Translations under genes and position numbers: made by a program | Shown: positions 56,112 through 64,000 of the stretch, in pieces | Numbering within the stretch: the first letter of the stretch is position 1 | Layout of the letters: each line of letters starts with the position of its first letter | From: Tubulanus polymorphus | Taxonomy: Eukaryota; Nemertea; Palaeonemertea; Tubulaniformes; Tubulanidae | Assembly: GCF_964204645.1 (NCBI RefSeq) | Contig: NC_134027.1 | Span: 13,878,485 to 13,942,484, forward strand | Direction: 5' to 3' | DNA length: 64,000 bases | The notes under the pieces: generated by a model | The model's input: the letters and a program-made list of their open reading frames with translations, nothing else | What the model was told of the DNA's origin: nothing | Database searches by the model: none

Positions 56112-57814
56112 AGTTCAAATTGTTATTGTTGTCGCTTTGAGCTCCCTTGGAGCTTGTCCAACCCGCTTTTTTGTAGCTTAATTTGCTGTTGACTTGAGAT
56201 TGATTGTATCCGGGCTGATTTGCCGGTGAGTTTCTGTAGGTAGAGTTGCCGGCGTAATAACTAGGCTTTTTTGATGTCTTCCATGACTGCCTACCGGCCT
56301 TAGCCTGAGATTCTCTGATCTTGGTGGCCTCCGCATCGGCGGATGCGCAGCATCCAGAGAAAACTTGTGAGGAATTGCCCAGCGGTGCTCTGTATAGAGC
56401 TACTTTCACCGGTTCTGGAAGTTTGGAGTCGGCCAACAAGCTATATCTATTGATCAAGGCTAGGTTAGCCTGGATCCTTATACCCAAAGGTACTTGGTGA
56501 CACAACGCCTTGGCCATAGACTGTAGAATTCTCTCTATGGTCGCCACGTGTTCGGACATTGTCTCTGGATCCGGATTATCCTGGATTAGTTGAGACTTTA
56601 CTTTTTCTAACTCGCCGTGCATGGCAACCAGTGAAATGTGTTGGAAAGACGCGATTTGACAAATGCTACGAGCTAATTGGTTCAACGCTCCCATTGCTTG
56701 TTTTGGTAAAGAGTAGGAGGGCGGTGGTTTTTTGGGTAGTCCTATCGTGGTTGACCCATCGGAGTCTAACTCAAAGTGTGGTTTGAATCCGGGATCATCA
56801 GCACCTGGTGTGGCGTAATAATAAGTCTTGTACCCCGATATGGGAGGATACAACGGAGAGAAAAATTTTGAATCCTTCATGCCTGCCTCTAATGGAGGAT
56901 AAGACCAAGTATTGTCTGTACGCTTACCACCCCACAGTGTCGTGTCCAAAGTCTCACGCCATATTTCTCTATATGCAGAATGTGGTGCTAAAACTAACTC
57001 TTCGGTGTCATCGGATGGACTGAAGATTTTGGCGGCCAACCCTCTAGGCTGGGTTGTTTAAGGTTTGGCCTTGGTACCTCCGTACCGGGAGAAAACTTCT
57101 TTTACTAAGTCCTTGAATGGAATGTCTCCCGTCTCTTCCATTGTGGATGGTGACGGAGAGCTCGATCTGTGCATGTCTCCGTCCCTGGATAGACCAGGAT
57201 CTTCTGGATCACGAGATTTTTCCTCGTCAGAAAAATCGTTGACATCATCCAACACCAACCCATCTGTTGGGTTGCAGGACAGCCCTGTTGGCACTGATGG
57301 AGGCTTGGGGCCCGGGGGTTCCTTACCTTTTAGTTGTTCCTTAAGGGAAGCGATCTCCTGCGAGAATATCGCTAGCATATTCTTGATGTCACTAGAGTCA
57401 GACGGCTTATCAGCCGGTGATCTAGAACGTGAGCGACGACGTTGTTGCTTACGAGCACGCTTGCGCCTACCGCCTGGTAGGTGACGGAGAATAGGTTCGA
57501 CTTACTCTAGAACGGGACCTAGAACGAGACCTTGACCCAGATATGGGGTCAGACGGTGAACGACGTCGTTTTTTATTAGAGCGCTGGTGCCTACGTCTAG
57601 TAGGAGACGAAGAGTCGGACCGTCTAAATCTCGATCGGGACCTGGACCTAGACACGGATCGTCCCGGATCATTGCCCTGTTTCCGAGTATCCGGGCATTC
57701 AGGTGTATCAACCTTGCCCGATGAGGACGCTGGGGTCTTAGAAGGTGTATCAACCTTGCCCAAACGTTTAAATCTCGGTCCCCTAGGGGAACTGGAGACG
57801 TCGTGATCCGACAT
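55999..57814 (-). pseudogene. DIRS element 2 gag region, one frameshift and one stop
   Basis: The start MSDHDVSSSPRGPRFKRLGK at 57814 opens an Arg/Ser-dipeptide-rich segment (SRSRSRSRFRRSDSSSPTRR). After a shift, the frame 57378-57058 has an acidic and Pro-rich linker. A single in-frame stop separates it from 57039-55999, which contains PLEAGMKDSKFFSPLYPPIS, a helical region (LNQLARSICQIASFQHISLV), and an Asn/Ser/Tyr-rich then Arg-rich tail (RGRARLRRGFNRPFRGR). The product would bind the genomic RNA. It overlaps the RT frame. Confidence 0.8.
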
Positions 57815-58325
57815 GTTAAAACCCTAAAATAAGCTGAAACGAAGGGTTAATTATTAATACGATTTTTAGTACAGATTATTAATTTTCGTGAATGATGAGA
57901 CGGAAATCAATTACGTTGAATGATAATTATTAAATATATAAGGTGGGAGGAGCCGCTAAGAAAACAGCACGGCGCTCCCGCGAAACCGGAAGTAGAAAAC
58001 CGGAGGCAAAATGTTGAAATGCGCATAAATTAAAAACGATCTCACCCGAAGTTCGACTTCTATTCCGAGATCAATCACTCTTATGTCTGTTTCTTATATC
58101 AATTAGAACGGATGTCCGATCCAACACGAAGAATTTTAACCAATTTACGAGCACTGCCGAAACACGTTCTCTAGAGATCAAGCGCCAAGCAAAAAGATGC
58201 TGGCGTCTCGCCAGATGGCGCTATGTTACGGCGCCCCTACCAAAAGTCGATTCGGGCGTTATCTGCCTAGCCAAAAGCAATATGGCTATAGTGTATTTTC
58301 CCAGGGAATGTATTCGCAGTAAATA

Positions 58326-59393
58326 TACGTTGATAATTTAATTTCATCAAAACATGTTTCTAGGCCTACGGTACAATACATCAAGTAGCAGCACACCTCA
58401 AGGAGTATGAATTATTTTTTTAGAAAGCCGATCACCACAGCCATATCAGTGCGAAAATCAAGGGATATCCCAATATGACATCAGGCCGGAAAATGATTAT
58501 TATTTCACAGAATTCTATCGATTCTTTTTTTTCATTCAGAAATAAATTCATTCTTTCTTTCAATGAATTCAGGACAGGGCAACAAATTTCAGACTGACAG
58601 AGCAAGTTACAAAGCTATCTTGTGTCAATTAACAGAGAAAACTGGAAAAATGAATTGCAAGTCGAACAACAAATAAACAACTAAATTAACTAGAGGACCA
58701 AAGGTCCAGTGCTCTCAAGGTCTAGTTTTTATAATATAAATGAAAACATATTACATTGTTTATTCTACTACTCAGTTATGCCGATCTGTTCACTTTAACA
58801 AGTGCCCTAGCACTACAGTGAGACTAAAGCCTCAGAGAGTGGAAGGCAGGAACAAATACGTCAAATCAATTTGTTATCCCTAGAATTATGGTGAGATATG
58901 GCCTAATACTAATAGAGTCGGTTATAGTTCAAAAAGATTGACAGATACAACAGCCTTCCCGAGAATTTTCATGATCAACGTGTATCACTTTCAAAGACTT
59001 TTTTTATAATTATTGGACCGATGATAACTTAAATGAAAATCTATACAAATTTTATTCCACTCAAAAAATTTATTTCACTCATTTTACTGTATGAAAACAC
59101 GCGTATTCATCCCGCACCTGCCAATATGAGCATATGCTGTCACTGTAATGTGTGCCAGTGTCAGACACTATTGATCTGCCAGCGCGCGCTTGCCTCGCGT
59201 ACACTGATAGCTCTACGCTAACCGGTGTTATGCCATACGTCTGCAGTAATTGAATAAACGCACACCACAGTCATACAACTCGATAATTTTGGTCGAATTT
59301 ACTTTTCAAATTTAAAGACTCCCACTGACTTTTCCAGCAAAAAACTAGGGATTTAAGACCACGACCCACCCTTGGTGCTCGTTTTCCATAATG
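58326..59393. other. Intron sequence of MARCHF6 with a short hairpin terminus
   Basis: At 58690-58727 the sequence AACTAGAGGACCAAAGGTCC then 'agtgctctcaaggtctag' resembles the starts of the HINE-like and AACAAGAG elements in this window (AAC-AG followed by a short hairpin). Read on the minus strand it has a hairpin near CTAG-T, the form known for Helitron 3' ends. The remainder shows no gene. Confidence 0.45.
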
Positions 59394-59608
59394 CAGGGAT
59401 GAAAACGGTCCATGTTGAAAAAGTCGGAAAATATTCCGAATTAGAGCAGCTTTTCAAATGAGACGCCATATTGGTTTCCTGACTCCACACTTGTGCTAAC
59501 TACCGTTAAAAATCGTTTCTAAGGAGCGCTCCAATGTGACGTGCGAGATTTACACTGATCTCAGGAATGAAGAAAATGACAGAAATGGTTGGAAGATTTT
59601 CATCCCTG
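59394..59608. mobile_element. 215-bp MITE derived from the 6-bp-duplication hAT
   Basis: The ends are CAGGGATGAAAAC and ATTTTCATCCCTG, flanked by a perfect 6-bp duplication ATAATG (59388-59393, 59609-59614). The first 40 bases, including 'ccatgttgaaaaagtcgg', match the left end of the hAT at 45961 ('ccaatgttgaaaaggcgg'). It lies 186 bp from a MARCHF6 exon. Confidence 0.92.
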
Positions 59609-59794
59609 ATAATGGTATAGTCCACACGGTGAATATGAAAGCTAAAAGTCTTAGCATCTTCGATACTTTCCATGAAAACTTTAATTTTCTCTAACTATAT
59701 CGCACCAGTTTTTTACCTGTGTCTTAATCAACAATCAGAGACAAAAAATGCAATAGCCCTAAGTTGCTGTATAGCTAGTTTAGATTTTACTCAC

Positions 59795-59827
59795 CAGAAA
59801 AACTAGAGATCCATCCAAACCCAAGAG
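59795..59827 (-). CDS. MARCHF6: MARCHF6 exon (33-bp microexon)
   Basis: The exon encodes eleven codons, LLGLDGSLVFL, between a TTTTTTAG acceptor and a GTGAGT donor, in phase 0 on both sides. In vertebrate MARCHF6 the same residues (MLGLDGSLVFL) immediately precede the segment EHVFWVVSLNT, which is found here in the next exon at 50822. Its small size and the intron of about 8.9 kb after it mean automated gene finding would probably miss it. Identification rests on this short match plus correct order and phase. Confidence 0.85.
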
Positions 59828-59919
59828 CTAAAAAATAATGAAAACATGAAGGAACATCAGTGGTGGATTTACGGAGAGGACTGGGGCACGTGTCCCCCTC
59901 CCACTAAAAATGTCAGTAA

Positions 59920-61406
59920 AACTAGCGGTCCAGGGACACCATGCCCACTTGGGAAGTGGTTTCAAATGCTCAACAATCTAACGCTTTCAATATTCAACGC
60001 CCCCTGGTGACCATATACAAAAATCAATGACCTTGAAACTCACCACAATCCCATCCTCCCCGGCAGGGATTCGAACCTGATGGCATCGAGATTGCCACGG
60101 CACGAAACCCTGCCATAATCGACCGTGTGCACAGATACATGCGCAGTTCAGATGATGTGATTTTTAGTCAATCAGATATCCCGTTTTATTTTAGTCCGGG
60201 TTTTCCCATTTATAGTTCTTCCTTGAAATTTGCCTCAACGATTATACAACGAGCAATCTGATTGGTGCCGCCAGTTTTTGTTCGGAAAGCTGCGCATGTA
60301 CCTGCGCACCCGGTCTACTGATGCAGGGGTTCGTGCCGTGGCTGAGTGTAGCGATGCCATCAGGTTCGAGTCCCTGCAGAGGGAGGATGCCACAATCATA
60401 GAATATGTCAGCAGCTATGATATTTTATTTGATTGTGATAGCAAGTTATTCTACTATTCAATGCCCCCTGGTGACCATATGCAAAACCCAATGACCTTGA
60501 AACTCAGCACAATCATGGACCATGTCATGGACTACAACTTTGCAATCGATCATGGTAACAAAAATATGCCTAGGTACCAATCTAATAAGGAAATACTAAG
60601 CTAACTAACGCCCCCTGGTGACCACATAGAACAACTAATGTCCTGAAAACTCACCACAATCATAGACGAAGTCATGAGCTTCAACTTTGCAATTGATTGT
60701 GGTAACAAAATATGCATAGGTATGAACATAATATAGAAATACTAAGTTATTGTATTATTCATCGCCTCCTGGTGGCCATATACAAAAACCAATGACCTTG
60801 AAACTCACCAAAATCATAAAAAACATTATGGGCTGCAACTAACCAATTGATTGTAGTAACACAATATGCTTAGGTATTAATATAATGTTGTAAAACTTTT
60901 TCCCACCTACCAATGAGTACTGATGACACCAAGATGGCTGCCAATAGCGTCATAATTGGCTGATCAAAAATACCTGTCTCAAAATTGCAATGAGGTATGG
61001 CAAACCAGTAGGAAGCTACAGGACCCAGAATTCTGGCCAAAATTGACATTTCAGGGCACTAAAAAGGTCATAGGACGACCATCTTGAGTCTGATCGACCC
61101 AATTTGTCTTATGCTGATGGGCCCTTGGGGGATTGAAGTATGTAAAAAAGATCAAGGTAATTAATCAAAGCGTCTTCAAAAACTTCAAAAATGTGTAAAA
61201 AGTGCCGATTTTGGCAAACAACAATGGCTGCCAGTCAGCTATCTTGATTCTGACAACATGATACATGTGTAACCCAAATATCAAGACATAACATTGAAGC
61301 GTCTTCAAAATTTCCCAAAATAACTGGATTCCATCTACGGACGGACGGACGATGGACGAAAAGTGAACGCAATAGCCCGCTGGGACGAAAGTCCCAAGTG
61401 GGCTAA
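59920..61406. mobile_element. HINE/Helentron-like element, copy C, with a nested foldback element
   Basis: It starts AACTAGCGGTCCAGGGACAC, has tandem units with 'cgccccctggtgaccatat', the unique tail, a GGAC run (61339-61355) and the terminal hairpin 'gcccgctgggac / gtcccaagtgggc' then CTAA. This is the most complete copy and serves as reference for copies A and B. A 339-bp foldback element sits in the first tandem unit. Confidence 0.85.
60051..60389. mobile_element. Foldback element with tRNA-like ends, 8-bp duplication
   Basis: The left end 'catcctccccggcagggatt' and right end '...gcagagggaggatg' are inverted over about 55 bp. They are flanked by the 8-bp duplication CCACAATC (60043-60050, 60390-60397). 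The right arm on the plus strand reads 'ccgtggctgagtgtagcgat' and 'caggttcgagtccctgc', which resemble the A and B boxes of a tRNA gene, and the left arm carries the inverse. It splits a tandem unit of HINE copy C. Confidence 0.85.
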
Positions 61407-61424
61407 TAAAAACAAGTCTCGATC

Positions 61425-61640
61425 GAACAATATACTTTTTGTTCGAACGAAAAACTTTTGGTCCCGACAAAAAACAAATTGTTGAGCGAAAACAATCTTG
61501 TTCAAACAAATTTTTCAACAAAAAATTTTCTTCCGAGAAAGAAAATTTTGTACGATTGAACAATTTTCTTTTTGTTCGAACAAGAAAACTTTCCGTTCTG
61601 ACAAAACAATTTGTTGAGCGAAAACAATTTTGATCGTACG
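61425..61640. repeat. Duplicated A+T-rich unit with TTGTTCGAAC palindromes
   Basis: Two units about 133 bp apart share 'ctttttgttcgaac', then 'gacaaaa-caa-ttgttgagcg' and 'aaaacaat'. The palindrome TTGTTCGAAC(AA) occurs in both. The open frames crossing it on both strands are products of the repeat. It follows directly on HINE copy C. Confidence 0.75.
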
Positions 61641-61933
61641 AAAAGATGTTCAAACGAATAAGATCTTATCATCTGGGGCTCCAAAGTAACGTAAGTCATC
61701 AGGAATTAATAAAATATCTGTTTTATTAATGATGAAAAAATCTCAAATGAAAGCTGGTTCATAATGAATGACGAATGCTAACAGCTTTTCAAAAACAATT
61801 CTTATTTTGGCCCACGTTAATAAAACTGAAAGGCCTACGTATTCGCGTTGGCCTAGCAACCGGACAGAGGAGACTTAGTCCTATTGCACTTTAACCCCTC
61901 TAAACATCGTATTCCTACATCTTTTTTTAACAG

Positions 61934-62846
61934 GGTTAGGTCTCATGGTGTATTCGATTTGTAAACGATTTCATTTTCGCACGAAGAAACAAATCTTTTG
62001 TACTACGTGTTTTAGCAATCATACCGGATTTTCTATCGCAAATTTTGCGTACAACTCAAGCGGCCTAAAAACGATCACCTATCACCCCCGTTATCAGAAC
62101 ACTGAATCCAAATATCAAGTGTTAGTCCAGCTTACGGATAATATGTTTTATGCAGGTATTTAGTTAATATCCTGTGGATTTGGAAAAGATTGGTATGCAC
62201 TGTACAAAAAATAGAATATTGATAATGGATGAAGACCGCGGCCAAATCTCTGTAGTAATAAATTCATTTATATTGTAAATATCCGTAAATATCCGGTAAA
62301 TGAAAATACGATATTGTAAAGCTAACCGTTTTAAGCCCGCGGGCAAATCACTGGGAGTTATAAATTCATTTGTACTTGATTTGATTCTCATGGCGAGGAG
62401 AACTTGCAGCGGATCCATGGAACGATGCGATTCATCGATCTTTACAGATCGACAGTGCTTATGATATTTGTAGTAGTAAATATCCTGTGGATCGGTAAAG
62501 TGTAATGATGAAGAAAATGGATAATTGTTAAAATCACTGTTTGAGAACAGCGGCTGAATGTGAAGACTTGCTGCAATAAATTATTGTAAAAAATTGTTTA
62601 TTTATACTCGACTTGATAATCGAAGTGACAAGCAGCGGCAGTGGATTTCGGAATGACAACTCTGGAAAACATGTCGCCTCATTGAATGAGGCTCAATTCT
62701 TGATGTTTACGGCCCAACAGTGCTTTAGTAACGTTGATTCATCAAAATGCGCACGGAGTATTTGTAGATCGAAGCGAGCTGAAGGATATCATACGGATTG
62801 TATCGGCAACAATGGCAAGGTAACAAAGCCTATGTTTTTTAAGTAA
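61934..62846 (+). other. Unassigned stretch with possible exons and a diverged duplication
   Basis: An open frame after a TTTTTTAACAG acceptor-like site (61934) reads SICKRFHFRTKKQIFCTTCF and ends at a CAG/GTATTT donor-like site near 62157. A second frame (62613-62846) ends at AAG/GTAACA. Neither product was recognised. The DNA 62165-62470 and 62475-62650 share 'tagtaaatatcctgtggat', 'ataaattcattt' and 'cttgcagcgg' type phrases, indicating an old tandem duplication. This could be a decayed transposon gene. Confidence 0.3.
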
Positions 62847-62974
62847 AAATAGTGTGGAATAAAATAATAGTAATAAATATAGCTGCAAAGCGGTGATAAC
62901 GGGTTTCTGCCTTGCTGGATACAATGTCGCACAAGGGCGCGTTTCACCGAAATCAGTTTATAACAATCGCAATT

Positions 62975-63860
62975 TTAAAGGAGTCAGACCTAGGGGTCAG
63001 CACATCCAGCCTTTTCATGAAATGGCAAATGATGAGATTCTGTTGGTTAAATTTCTCCAAATACACTCCCAGTTCATAGACTAGTCAATCATAGGCTAAG
63101 ATTAATTTACACAATTCAATTTGTTTTCATATTTAGCACAAACAGTGACTGGAGCTTGCAGGAACAAATACCTCAGATAAATCTTTGCCCTTGGTCTTAT
63201 TGATTTGAATGTGGGATAGAATTGAATTATTGAAATTTGCTCAATAAAACAAAATTGAATTGTATTTGCTGTTTTACGTTGTTCATTAAAGTAAAATTGA
63301 ATTGGACTTGATATTTATTTTGCAGAATAAAATTTGATTGAATTTGCAGTTTGAGCACATGGCTAATTAGCATATCGAGGTCATCTATCCGATTTGAGAA
63401 AAAGCTATTTTTCCCGGACTTCGATTATTGTCAATGATATATTCGGTAGTGCAAATAAAAATATTCCTCTGAAAAACCAAATCAACTAAAGATGTCACAG
63501 AAATCGATATTGAAATTTCCATTTTAGATCTTAAAATAAAACCTGGAAGTAAAACGGTAGACGATACCGCGGGTTCGCGTGAACACCTGTTGATCTCTGC
63601 GGCTAAGCCATTCATAGAGAGGAGTCTTTGCTTTCTGATTGGCTTTTACAAAGAGACATTTCTGCGATCAGATTTTGGCGAAAAAGCTCATATATATTTT
63701 AACGAGGCCCCCTTTCAAAATTTCTTCATAGGGTTTGGAGAATGGATAATGTTCTAATGAATGATTTGTATGAATATATGCTCAGTTGCACAGTTAAAGA
63801 GCCTTTACTCTGGAAACCATGTCATTCAAATTCACTCAATTTGTATAGTAATAGGCGTAG
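62975..63860. repeat. Copy of the 36871-type dispersed element
   Basis: It aligns by eye with 36880-37682, from 'tttcatgaaatggcaaatgatga' through 'tttgcagtttgagcacatgg' and 'cggtagacgataccgcgggt' to 'tttgtatagtaatag'. An extra 45 bp or so is present near 63260. The start hairpin is worn. Confidence 0.78.
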
Positions 63861-63899
63861 ACGTATATAAAAATTAGCGTAGTGTTCTTTTATCTTTTC

Positions 63900-64000
63900 A
63901 GATTTGTGCTAACAAGATTTTCAAGATGGCCCTGATGATAATAATTAAACGTTGATTACCTACAATAGGGGTGAATATCATATCTGCCCTAATCCTCACA
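63900..64000. repeat. Start of another 145-bp-unit tandem array, cut by window edge
   Basis: The phrases 'gtgctaacaagatttt-caagatggcc', 'tacaataggggtgaatatc' and 'ctgcccta-atcctcaca' match the units at 935-1348 and 2591-3005. The array continues beyond the window. Confidence 0.75.

Larger units (their letters stand above)
52242..58325 (-). mobile_element. DIRS-like tyrosine-recombinase retrotransposon 2 (better preserved)
   Basis: Sequence 58199-58325 is the reverse complement of 52284-52398, and its outer part also matches 52504-52550. The left end has facing arms at 52242-52296 and 52451-52506 (about 55 bp, nearly perfect) around a 155-bp loop. On the minus strand lie gag, RT, RNase H and tyrosine recombinase in DIRS order. 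The architecture is the same as element 1. Frames are long but broken, so the copy is younger than element 1 yet inactive. Confidence 0.92.
4680..59827 (-). other. MARCHF6: MARCHF6 (TEB4) gene: nine internal exons and their introns
   Basis: Nine short minus-strand blocks, each between an AG acceptor and a GT donor, read in order as the central part of MARCHF6, the ER multi-pass RING-CH E3 ubiquitin ligase related to yeast Doa10. The exon lengths (33, 52, 59, 110, 115, 204, 152, 187, 216) sum to 1128 bp, and all junction phases agree (0, 1, 0, 2, 0, 0, 2, 0). The family acts in ER-associated degradation, ubiquitinating misfolded proteins and sterol enzymes such as squalene monooxygenase. The order and near-identity to vertebrate MARCHF6 were judged from knowledge of the family, without alignment software. 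The N-terminal RING-CH exons should lie beyond 59827 and outside the window. The C-terminal exons should lie before position 1, since none was found in 1-4679. Confidence 0.93.

Noticed and set aside
61165-61653. 162-codon minus-strand open frame
   Set aside because: Made of the TTGTTCGAAC repeat and HINE tail read in reverse; repetitive and without domain support.

Overview
The window looks like nuclear DNA of an invertebrate metazoan, probably marine; the species cannot be fixed from the sequence. It has no bacterial gene organisation. Coding islands are short and flanked by GT/AG splice sites, and most of the rest is transposable elements and A+T-rich intron sequence. The host gene running through most of it is MARCHF6 (TEB4/Doa10-type membrane E3 ubiquitin ligase) on the minus strand. 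Nine consecutive internal exons lie between 59827 and 4680 (33, 52, 59, 110, 115, 204, 152, 187 and 216 bp). All exon phases agree, and together they give 376 codons of continuous reading frame that follow the central membrane part of vertebrate MARCHF6. The first exons (RING-CH end) and last exons (C-terminal membrane segments) lie outside the window.

The introns are packed with mobile elements. (1) The 15.4-kb intron between 7935 and 23298 holds a nest: a BEL/Pao integrase remnant is split by an 11.6-kb Ty3/Gypsy element (8653-20238, target duplication ACAG). The Gypsy gag is split in turn by a hAT transposon (10166-14853, duplication TCTTA), whose first intron holds a LINE 3' end (about 13250-13960). 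The Gypsy 3' part also carries a SAP-SWIM gene and a DDE transposase meeting tail to tail. (2) The intron 23414-32636 holds a decayed DIRS-like tyrosine-recombinase retroelement (25866-31006) and a diverged Helentron-type repeat. (3) The intron 34697-50821 holds a 1.05-kb Polinton-like terminal-repeat element with two small ORFs (35293-36340), a non-autonomous hAT (38104-39371), two copies of a Helentron/HINE-like minisatellite element, one of which carries a multi-exon YqaJ/SWIM-type gene fragment (40918-44188), and a BED-finger hAT (45961-49483). (4) The intron 50874-59794 holds a second, better preserved DIRS-like element (52242-58325) and a 215-bp MITE of the BED-finger hAT. (5) Beyond the first visible exon are a further HINE copy with a tRNA-like foldback element inside it (59920-61406), and unassigned repeats to 64000.

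The left end (1-4679) is intron sequence with a 145-bp-unit tandem array split by a TTAA-flanked element. Every transposon coding region examined carries stops, frameshifts or deletions, so no copy here looks autonomous. MARCHF6 is the only gene that appears intact across the window.
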